A DNA stretch of 24,525 bases from a virus, in the IMG/VR virus record IMGVR_UViG_3300010885_029758, positions 1-24,525 of that record, one strand, 5' to 3'. A program made the translations under genes and the position numbers. The notes below the pieces were generated by a model. It made no database searches. It worked only from the letters and a program-made list of their open reading frames with translations, and was not told the origin of the DNA. Of the stretch, positions 19,978 through 24,248 are shown in pieces (within the stretch, counting starts at the first letter, position 1; each line of letters starts with the position of its first letter).

Positions 19978-20001
19978 GTAATCATAATCAAAGGAGAAAA
20001 A

Positions 20002-20109
20002 ATGTCGGACTTAGAAATTGTTGAGAACATCACCAAAGCAAAATGTGCGGTATGTGGTGACAAACTTACCGCTTGGGAAAATTCTATTTGTATTCTATGT
20101 GAGGACTAG
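20002..20109 (+). CDS. 35-residue zinc-ribbon microprotein
   Basis: The ORF reads MSDLEIVENITKAKCAVCGD then KLTAWENSICILCED. CxxC pairs at C15/C18 and C30/C33 form a zinc ribbon. It is a paralogue of the minus-strand gene at 18629, with the same spacing between the pairs. AAAGGAG seven bases upstream of the ATG. Short single-domain zinc proteins of this kind may contact host machinery; not shown here. Confidence 0.75.
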   Translation: MSDLEIVENITKAKCAVCGDKLTAWENSICILCED

Positions 20110-20112
20110 ACT

Positions 20113-20205
20113 ATGTATCGTGAACCTATCCTGAACCCCGCCGAAACTTGGCTATTTATTATTGCTTTAGGTACTTTTATCTACGCCATTTTTTCTAAAA
20201 AATAA
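20113..20205 (+). CDS. 30-residue membrane microprotein
   Basis: The ORF starts MYREPILNPAETWLFIIALG, one membrane segment, ending TFIYAIFSKK. It comes four bases after the zinc-ribbon gene, so the two share a transcript, mirroring the minus-strand pair of a membrane peptide and a zinc ribbon. Its stop overlaps the start of repeat R3's upstream arm region. No strong ribosome binding site; coupling is likely. Confidence 0.55.
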   Translation: MYREPILNPAETWLFIIALGTFIYAIFSKK

Positions 20206-20206
20206 T

Positions 20207-20325
20207 CGGCGTGTCGGCTTGACAACCCGCCCAAGGGCGGGGCTACCCCCGCCTGTGGATAACTTGTTGATTACGGGAGCTGCAAAAATCTCTGGATTGT
20301 ATACAAAGTTTTTTGCGACACGCCG
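20207..20325 (+). repeat. Nested hairpin repeat R3 with DnaA box
   Basis: Outer arms CGGCGTGTCG (20207-20216) and CGACACGCCG (20316-20325) pair over 119 bases, 10 bp perfect. Inside, the centre GGCGGGG can pair either with CCCGCC upstream or with CCCCGCC downstream (loop CTAC). It also carries TGTGGATAA (20254-20262), a perfect DnaA box on the minus strand, and ATTGTATACAAA (20296). Confidence 0.8.
20296..20307. repeat. Palindrome ATTGTATACAA(A), copy 3
   Basis: One base differs from copies 1 and 2. It follows TCTCTGG of R3 as copy 2 follows that of R1. Confidence 0.5.
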
Positions 20326-20341
20326 AATAAAATACCAAAAA

Positions 20342-20363
20342 TGTCGGTGGGGTGTGCTAAGGT
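20342..20363 (+). promoter_or_regulatory. PafBC-type promoter 6
   Basis: TGTCGGTG, GGGTGTGC, TAAGGT; 30 bases before the gene at 20393. Confidence 0.85.
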
Positions 20364-20392
20364 AGTATTACTACACAGAAAAGGGGTTCCAA

Positions 20393-20593
20393 ATGGAATT
20401 TGACAAATTGAAAAACTTGCTTATCGGCGGTGCTATTGTTAGCCAAAAGTCGGGCGTACTTATCCAAGACATTGACACCGTAGAGGATAAATTTTTTGGT
20501 ATTGTTGTTGGCGGTTATGTCGTAACCGTTGATTGGAATAATCAGGTAAAGCGTACACCACGCTACACAACAATAGACCTATCCGACTACTAA
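20393..20593 (+). CDS. 66-residue beta-rich small protein
   Basis: The ORF starts MEFDKLKNLLIGGAIVSQKS. It has alternating short strands (GVLIQDI, FFGIVVGGYVVTVDW) and could be a small barrel, for example SH3-like. No motif decides the function. AAAGGGG is six or so bases before the ATG. Next promoter starts right after its TAA. Confidence 0.65.
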   Translation: MEFDKLKNLLIGGAIVSQKSGVLIQDIDTVEDKFFGIVVGGYVVTVDWNNQVKRTPRYTTIDLSDY

Positions 20594-20596
20594 AAA

Positions 20597-20618
20597 TGTC
20601 GTACCCCTATGCTATAAT
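20597..20618 (+). promoter_or_regulatory. PafBC-type promoter 7
   Basis: TGTCGTAC, CCCTATGC, TATAAT. The -10 is the full sigma-70 consensus with extended TGC. Confidence 0.8.
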
Positions 20619-20647
20619 AATTTTATTCAATTGAAACGGAGAAGCAA

Positions 20648-20821
20648 ATGGCAACATTCTTAGAAACAACAGAAACCCCACTCTATGGACAAATTTGGGA
20701 AAGCCCAATTGACGGACAATTTTTTTATTTGCGTGAGCGTAGTTTCCCTCGTGGTAATCGTATGGTTTGCCTAATGGAAAATTTACAGGGATACCACGAG
20801 TATTTTGTCTTCCCCTACTAA
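20648..20821 (+). CDS. 57-residue small protein, function unknown
   Basis: The ORF starts MATFLETTETPLYGQIWESP and ends YHEYFVFPY, aromatic-rich and probably beta. No motif is recognised. CGGAGAA lies five to eight bases before the ATG. Bracketed tightly by two class-B promoters. Confidence 0.65.
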   Translation: MATFLETTETPLYGQIWESPIDGQFFYLRERSFPRGNRMVCLMENLQGYHEYFVFPY

Positions 20822-20825
20822 AAAA

Positions 20826-20847
20826 TGTCAGACCCCTATGCTAGAAT
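20826..20847 (+). promoter_or_regulatory. PafBC-type promoter 8
   Basis: TGTCAGAC, CCCTATGC, TAGAAT; the preceding gene's TAA ends five bases before it. Confidence 0.8.
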
Positions 20848-20873
20848 AGTCACATAACGAAACGGAGAAAAAA

Positions 20874-20996
20874 ATGACTTGCAATTACTGCGACAAAATC
20901 GCAACGGTAGAATTGACTTCAACAATTGGTTTTTGTGACGAGTGCAACCCAATTTGTTCAGGTTGTGAAAATCTAGATTGCGATTGCACCTGCTAA
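20874..20996 (+). CDS. 40-residue cysteine-rich microprotein
   Basis: The ORF starts MTCNYCDKIATVELTSTIGF and continues with CDEC, CSGC, CDC and a final TC: nine cysteines in forty residues. C3/C6 with C21/C24 would be one zinc ribbon; the tail C28, C31, C36, C38, C40 could bind a second metal, or act in redox chemistry. Metallothionein-like or zinc-hook roles are possible. CGGAGAA precedes the ATG. Confidence 0.75.
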   Translation: MTCNYCDKIATVELTSTIGFCDECNPICSGCENLDCDCTC

Positions 20997-20999
20997 AAA

Positions 21000-21021
21000 T
21001 GTCAGACCCTTATGCTAGATT
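21000..21021 (+). promoter_or_regulatory. PafBC-type promoter 9
   Basis: TGTCAGAC, CCTTATGC, TAGATT; begins three bases after the previous stop. Confidence 0.8.
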
Positions 21022-21048
21022 AGTTATACAACGAAACGGAGAAAAAAA

Positions 21049-21246
21049 ATGAATGCAATTTTATTCGCAACAGCACTAACCGCACTAACAATTGGTTTTG
21101 GAATCTTTACCGCAATTGAATTAGATTCTTATGAAAAGAAAAATCACAAGCCACACCGCCTTGATGTGCCTCTAATGTTGCTTGCTTGTTTTTCACCATT
21201 CTTTACTTTTATTGGTACAATTTATTTATGGGCTAGCGTGTCATAA
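21049..21246 (+). CDS. 65-residue two-pass membrane protein
   Basis: The ORF starts MNAILFATALTALTIGFGIF. It has two hydrophobic segments (residues 3-22 and 42-62) around a charged, His-containing loop (YEKKNHKPHRLD). CGGAG is eight or so bases before the ATG. Its last codons (AGC GTG TCA TAA) are supplied by the outer arm of repeat R4. No lysis or transporter signature is seen. Confidence 0.7.
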   Translation: MNAILFATALTALTIGFGIFTAIELDSYEKKNHKPHRLDVPLMLLACFSPFFTFIGTIYLWASVS

Positions 21247-21330
21247 TTTGACAAACCCCGACAGGGCGGGGCACCCCCGCCCCTCCCCAAAGCTTAATTA
21301 CGGAGATCTAAAAAATCTCTGCGTGTCGCT
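21236..21330 (+). repeat. Nested hairpin repeat R4
   Basis: GCGTGTC, TTGACA, CCCCG-ACAG-GGCGGGG and CCCCCGCC, then GGAGATCTAAAAAATCTCT (GAGAT/ATCTC hairpin) and TCTCTGC in place of TCTCTGG. Overlaps the end of the membrane protein gene. Confidence 0.8.
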
Positions 21331-21339
21331 ACCCAAAAA

Positions 21340-21361
21340 TGTCGGTAGGCTGTGCTAGTAT
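21340..21361 (+). promoter_or_regulatory. PafBC-type promoter 10
   Basis: TGTCGGTA, GGCTGTGC, TAGTAT, 22 bases before the gene at 21384. Confidence 0.8.
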
Positions 21362-21383
21362 TATTTTTAGAAAGGTGGTCAAA

Positions 21384-21620
21384 ATGACTGTATTTGTTTC
21401 TGGTGAAGTTGAAGAAAATCGTATTCTTGCGAGCGAGCAACCTGAAATTTTCAAGTTGGCTGTCACTACACTTATTTGTTGTGACAATAACATCTGCGAT
21501 AATCGCTTGGAAGTTTTTCAAAAAGATGCCGATTTTATTTCTTGGTTGTGCGAGTTTTGCGATGTTGATGATGCCTCTGATGATTTCCCTCTATGGTTAG
21601 AGTATGACGAAGGCGAGTAA
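21384..21620 (+). CDS. 78-residue protein of the duplicated cysteine-containing family
   Basis: The ORF starts MTVFVSGEVEENRILASEQP, with CC at about 35-36, C at 41, then WLCEFC at about 55-58 and an acidic end. Related in layout to the protein at 19743 but longer by nine residues. The start is chosen by AAAGGTGG eight bases upstream; an earlier in-frame ATG at 21339 lies inside the promoter. Function unknown. Ends directly before repeat R5, which takes its first arm from the gene's last codons. Confidence 0.7.
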   Translation: MTVFVSGEVEENRILASEQPEIFKLAVTTLICCDNNICDNRLEVFQKDADFISWLCEFCDVDDASDDFPLWLEYDEGE

Positions 21621-21698
21621 ACTTGACAAAGCCCGCTATGGCGGGGCACCCCCGCCTTGATCAAATGTCAAGTTACGACACACCCCAATTTTCTCTGG
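21621..21698 (+). repeat. Nested hairpin repeat R5
   Basis: CTTGACA / TGTCAAG middle arms around GCCCGC-TATG-GCGGGGC and CCCCGCC, followed by GTTACGACACACC and TCTCTGG. The left outer arm is replaced by the end of the upstream gene (GGCGAGTAA). Confidence 0.8.
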
Positions 21699-21705
21699 AT
21701 AAAAA

Positions 21706-21727
21706 TGTCAGACCCTTGTGCTAAGTT
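21706..21727 (+). promoter_or_regulatory. PafBC-type promoter 11
   Basis: TGTCAGAC, CCTTGTGC, TAAGTT; the only class-B sequence directly abutting TCTCTGG. Confidence 0.8.
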
Positions 21728-21755
21728 TGTATTGTTCCCAACCGAAAGGCTCAAA

Positions 21756-22043
21756 ATGACAATTTTTGACACATCTGCCCCAATTGCTTTCAAGACCTCA
21801 ACCTCTGACTGGGTTGCTGACTTGCAACAGTCAATCGTTGATGAGTTTATTTCTCGTAATGGTGCTATGTATCATACGCCTAGCGTTGTGTCGGTTGCCA
21901 ATGGTGTTCAGTACGCAATTTGTGCTTCTTGCGAAAAAAATGTTGAAGCGTGGCTTGATGACGAAACTATGCTTTTTGGCAATTTTGGCGTTCGTGTAGA
22001 GTTTGTCAATGGTGCTATGCTAAATAAAGTTTGTGAAATGTAG
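21756..22043 (+). CDS. 95-residue small protein with CxxC
   Basis: The ORF starts MTIFDTSAPIAFKTSTSDWV. It contains ICASCEKNVEAW (CxxC) near residues 58-62. The same MTI/MTV start and leader GAAAGGnnnnAAATGAC as the genes at 19743 and 21384, suggesting reuse of a start module. An in-frame ATG at 21657 lies in the repeat upstream and is not taken. The stop TAG shares its last base with R6. Function unknown. Confidence 0.65.
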   Translation: MTIFDTSAPIAFKTSTSDWVADLQQSIVDEFISRNGAMYHTPSVVSVANGVQYAICASCEKNVEAWLDDETMLFGNFGVRVEFVNGAMLNKVCEM

Positions 22044-22128
22044 GCGTGTCGGCTTGACAAGCCCCGCCAAGGCGGGGCACCCCCGCTCTTATCATTTGTC
22101 AAGTTACGACACACCTAAAAATTCTCTG
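22043..22128 (+). repeat. Nested hairpin repeat R6 (most complete copy)
   Basis: GGCGTGTCG ... CGACACACC outer, CTTGACA ... TGTCAAG middle, and GCCCCGC-CAAG-GCGGGGC inner, where GCGGGG can alternatively pair with CCCCGC through loop CAC. TCTCTGG follows. Best template for the family. Confidence 0.85.
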
Positions 22129-22144
22129 GCTTATTATAGAAAAA

Positions 22145-22166
22145 TGTCGGTGGCATGTGCTAGGAT
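22145..22166 (+). promoter_or_regulatory. PafBC-type promoter 12
   Basis: TGTCGGTG, GCATGTGC, TAGGAT, 29 bases before the gene at 22195. Confidence 0.85.
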
Positions 22167-22194
22167 GTAATCACATCAACCGTTAGGAAATTAA

Positions 22195-22728
22195 ATGACC
22201 TACTTCAACCGCTATCTCGCAATCGCACAACAGGCAACACTTGCCCAAATTGAATTGGCGACACAATGGTACGCAGACGCAGAATTAGTGGCACACGATG
22301 TTGTTCGTATTCTTGCGACTCGTGGCATTAACGCAACACTTGAAAATGGTGCTAGTGTTGTTTCATCGTTCTCACCTCGTCAGCGTTGGAATCGCAATGT
22401 TGTTCAGGCGTTAGAGTTTGCACATACAGGAAAAGCAACAGGACTAAAAAATAATTTAGTTATGGCACAAAATAGTTTAGTGCTAGGGTTCAATGCACTA
22501 AAAGGATTAAAAACAAATGCGTTCGCTCGTGCAATCGCTGGCGATGAAAATGCCGTTACCATAGATGTGTGGATGTGCTACGCTGGCGGATTAGATACTA
22601 ATGCACCAAATAAAACACAATACCGAGAAATGGCACAAGCGGTTAAAGATGTTGCGAGAGAATTAGGCTTGACACCTCGCACAACTCAGGCACTAATCTG
22701 GATTATCTTTAGGGGTTCGCATGAATAG
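22195..22728 (+). CDS. 177-residue actinophage-type protein, possibly DUF7178-like
   Basis: The ORF starts MTYFNRYLAIAQQATLAQIE. It is the largest plus-strand gene. Motifs: VSSFSPRQRWNRNVVQALEF near residue 57, GLKNNLVMAQ, ARAIAGDENAVTIDVWM near 111-127, then RTTQALIWIIF close to the end. I recall this pattern (SP-x3-W-x2-N, GD..VTID-W) from conserved small actinophage proteins whose role is not assigned. The VTIDVW segment looks a little like the VDTHVxR of HhH-GPD DNA glycosylases, but the key catalytic Lys/Asp and hairpin are not clear. If the likeness held, a DNA-repair link would suit its damage-type promoter. AGGAAAT lies six bases upstream. Confidence 0.6.
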   Translation: MTYFNRYLAIAQQATLAQIELATQWYADAELVAHDVVRILATRGINATLENGASVVSSFSPRQRWNRNVVQALEFAHTGKATGLKNNLVMAQNSLVLGFNALKGLKTNAFARAIAGDENAVTIDVWMCYAGGLDTNAPNKTQYREMAQAVKDVARELGLTPRTTQALIWIIFRGSHE

Positions 22729-22783
22729 AATTGTTTACATACTATTAACTTTTATCATAACTTTATTTAGTAAAGATTCTTAA
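22721..22783 (+). CDS. 20-residue membrane peptide
   Basis: The ORF reads MNRIVYILLTFIITLFSKDS, one membrane segment with positive residues at both ends. AGGGG is five bases before the ATG, and it overlaps the previous gene by 8 bases. Likely coupled. One of several single-pass microproteins here. Confidence 0.5.
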   Translation: MNRIVYILLTFIITLFSKDS

Positions 22784-22798
22784 ACCACCGCCCCCCCA

Positions 22799-22874
22799 AC
22801 TTGACAAAGCTGGGGGAGCGGGGCACCCCCGCCCTTCTTACTATCCTATTTACGGAGATCTAATAAATCTCTGG
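22799..22874 (+). repeat. Nested hairpin repeat R7
   Basis: CTTGACA, GCGGGG-CAC-CCCCGC, and the GGAGATCTAATAAATCTCTGG half. The C-rich arm has moved upstream of CTTGACA (CCCCC, about 22791-22797) and pairs with GGGGG at 22812-22816, keeping a competing stem by a different route. Confidence 0.75.
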
Positions 22875-22878
22875 AAAA

Positions 22879-22900
22879 TGTCGGTGGGGTGTGGTATAGT
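22879..22900 (+). promoter_or_regulatory. PafBC-type promoter 13
   Basis: TGTCGGTG, GGGTGTGG, TATAGT; 22 bases before the gene at 22922. Confidence 0.8.
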
Positions 22901-22921
22901 ATTATTAGAAAGTAGGTAGTT

Positions 22922-23128
22922 ATGGGATTTATTAAAGCGTTTATTATGGACAACGATGGTGCGGGTTGGGTTGGGCTTGACGAACTAACCGAAGAAGAAA
23001 AAGCACAGTTAGAAATTGCAATTACAAAACAAGAGTCAGGACTTGCTTGTGTAATCTGCTATCTGCCAATTCTTGCAGGTACAGGCAACACTTGTGAAAA
23101 GCACATTGGCGTTATACCTAATTGGTAA
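22922..23128 (+). CDS. 68-residue protein with CxxC and C..H
   Basis: The ORF starts MGFIKAFIMDNDGAGWVGLD. A C43-V-I-C46 pair and C58-EKH61 may form a zinc site. GLDELTEEEKAQLE forms a helix in the first half. Function unknown. AGTAGGTAGT precedes the ATG closely, a moderate binding site. Its stop is followed at once by the next promoter. Confidence 0.65.
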   Translation: MGFIKAFIMDNDGAGWVGLDELTEEEKAQLEIAITKQESGLACVICYLPILAGTGNTCEKHIGVIPNW

Positions 23129-23132
23129 AAAA

Positions 23133-23154
23133 TGTCAGACCCCTATGCTAAGAT
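23133..23154 (+). promoter_or_regulatory. PafBC-type promoter 14
   Basis: TGTCAGAC, CCCTATGC, TAAGAT. Its bases can be misread as the start of a protein (MSDPYAKIS). Confidence 0.8.
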
Positions 23155-23182
23155 AAGTTTATCAAACGAAATGGAGAGCCAA

Positions 23183-23422
23183 ATGGCAAATAATAAATCA
23201 CTCGCAGACCTTACCCAAGAATTAGTAGATGTTATGTATGAATTGGACAAGGCAAAATACTCACGACCTGAACGCATACACGGTTGGATAAAAGTGGGTT
23301 GGCTTTTGTCAATCGGTTTAGATAACGGTTTAGGCAAGCGACAACTTGCAACCACATTGCAACGAGAAATTGACGGTGCAAAGCAAGAACTAGAAGCCAA
23401 ACTACTACAAACAACAAACTAA
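23183..23422 (+). CDS. 79-residue helical protein
   Basis: The ORF starts MANNKSLADLTQELVDVMYE. It is helical, with HGWIKVGWLLSIGLDNGL in the middle and an acidic-basic coiled-coil tail (REIDGAKQELEAKLLQ). GGAGAG lies six bases or so before this ATG; upstream ATGs in the frame belong to the promoter. Not recognised. It shares a transcript with the following small gene. Confidence 0.65.
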   Translation: MANNKSLADLTQELVDVMYELDKAKYSRPERIHGWIKVGWLLSIGLDNGLGKRQLATTLQREIDGAKQELEAKLLQTTN

Positions 23423-23431
23423 GGAGAGCAA

Positions 23432-23539
23432 ATGAAACTGCACGAATGGAAAGAAATGGTAAAGGCAGAGCGTGAAGCAGAAGCCAAAGCCAATGCCCAA
23501 AAGACCGCACAAATTGCAAAGGTAACTAAGGAGTCATAA
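23432..23539 (+). CDS. 35-residue charged helical peptide
   Basis: The ORF starts MKLHEWKEMVKAEREAEAKA, one long Ala/Lys/Glu helix ending KVTKES. AAGGAGAG lies seven bases before the ATG, so translation is well supported despite the size. It lies nine bases after the previous gene. Function unknown. Confidence 0.65.
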   Translation: MKLHEWKEMVKAEREAEAKANAQKTAQIAKVTKES

Positions 23540-23615
23540 CTTGACACCCGCCCAAGGGCGGGGCACCCCCGCTTTTCTTATTTGTCAAGTTACGACACGC
23601 CCAATAAATCTCTGG
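23540..23615 (+). repeat. Nested hairpin repeat R8
   Basis: CTTGACA / TGTCAAG around CCCGCCC-AA-GGGCGGG with the alternative GCGGGG/CCCCGC stem; GTTACGACACGCC and TCTCTGG follow. The reverse strand of its left half reads GGCGGGTGTCAAG. Confidence 0.8.
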
Positions 23616-23630
23616 ATTACTCTTGAAAAA

Positions 23631-23652
23631 TGTCGTACCCTTATGCTATAGT
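23631..23652 (+). promoter_or_regulatory. PafBC-type promoter 15
   Basis: TGTCGTAC, CCTTATGC, TATAGT; leader with AACGAAAGGGA before the gene at 23682. Confidence 0.8.
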
Positions 23653-23681
23653 AAAATTATCAAATCAACGAAAGGGAACAA

Positions 23682-23987
23682 ATGTTCACTCTAAACAACA
23701 TCACCAAGACCGCCGACCACTCTGCTTATTCAGTTTCTTCACGACCTTGCCCTACCTGTGAAGATGTAATCACTATTCAGATTGCCCCAGAAAAATTATT
23801 CCTTTACAATCAGGGTGGCTATGTTCAAGATGTTCTTAGCAATTTTGATGTTGATACTCGTGAGCGTTTTATTACAGGCACTTGCGCTGATTGTTGGAAT
23901 GCTATGTTCGGCTCTGATGATGAAGGTGACCTAGATTATCTAATTGACGATTATGCAGAGGCATCTTTATTTGGTTGGGAGAACTAA
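23682..23987 (+). CDS. 101-residue zinc-ribbon-like protein
   Basis: The ORF starts MFTLNNITKTADHSAYSVSS. C23-P-T-C26 and C68-A-D-C71 (GTCADCWNAMFG) give two knuckles about 42 residues apart, a zinc-ribbon pattern with an inserted strand-rich part (ITIQIAPEKLFLYNQGGYVQ). The end is acidic. The family occurs in actinophages as small proteins of unknown role; this is from memory. The stop lies in the loop of an 8-bp hairpin (GGTTGGGA / TCCCAACC) that spans the end of the gene. Confidence 0.7.
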   Translation: MFTLNNITKTADHSAYSVSSRPCPTCEDVITIQIAPEKLFLYNQGGYVQDVLSNFDVDTRERFITGTCADCWNAMFGSDDEGDLDYLIDDYAEASLFGWEN

Positions 23988-24058
23988 TCCCAACCCCCTG
24001 CGGGGGATCCCCCGCCAAAGCTGCGTGTCAAGTTACGACACGCCAAAATTATCTCTGG
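23973..24058 (+). repeat. Nested hairpin repeat R9 with added hairpin at the stop codon
   Basis: GGTTGGGA (23973-23980) pairs with TCCCAACC (23988-23995) around the stop; then CCCCC-TGC-GGGGG competes with GCGGGGG-AT-CCCCCGC; GTGTCAAG, TTACGACACGCC and TCTCTGG follow. The left arms of the standard repeat are missing. Confidence 0.75.
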
Positions 24059-24073
24059 GTTATTGTTGAAAAA

Positions 24074-24095
24074 TGTCAGACCTATGTGTTATAGT
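24074..24095 (+). promoter_or_regulatory. PafBC-type promoter 16 (leaderless)
   Basis: TGTCAGAC, CTATGTGT, TATAGT; the ATG comes six bases after the -10 box. Confidence 0.8.
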
Positions 24096-24101
24096 GTAAC
24101 T

Positions 24102-24248
24102 ATGAACAAGAAAATGATTACAGCAACACAAGCAACACCTGAGCAATTACAGGCTCGCTTGGAACTTCGCCGTTCTAACGCAAGCGGTGGTCATAAGAAT
24201 AAGAAAGCCTACACTCGCAAAACAAAACACAAAGGAATAGGATACTAA
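24102..24248 (+). CDS. 48-residue basic peptide
   Basis: The ORF starts MNKKMITATQATPEQLQARL. The second half is strongly basic (GGHKNKKAYTRKTKHKGIGY), which suits nucleic-acid binding. No ribosome binding site, but the ATG is placed at the expected transcription start of promoter 16, so a leaderless message is likely. Its stop overlaps the next ATG in TAATG. Function unknown. Confidence 0.6.
   Translation: MNKKMITATQATPEQLQARLELRRSNASGGHKNKKAYTRKTKHKGIGY

Noticed and set aside
22195-22728. Calling the 177-residue protein a DNA glycosylase
   Set aside because: VTIDVW resembles the HhH-GPD segment only loosely, and the hairpin and catalytic residues are not clear.
23132-23182. Upstream ATG for the gene at 23183
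   Set aside because: The first codons (MSDPYA) are promoter 14 itself; GGAGAG fits the ATG at 23183. The same holds for upstream starts at 21339, 21657 and 24063.
18985-23546. TTGACA in each R repeat as a sigma-70 -35 box
   Set aside because: No -10 lies 16-18 bases downstream; the GC-rich hairpin does. TTGACA is explained as the pairing partner of TGTCAA.
18974-24058. CRISPR array or insertion sequence from the repeated units
   Set aside because: The repeats are separated by genes of varied length, have imperfect arms and no short uniform spacers; there is no transposase or target duplication.
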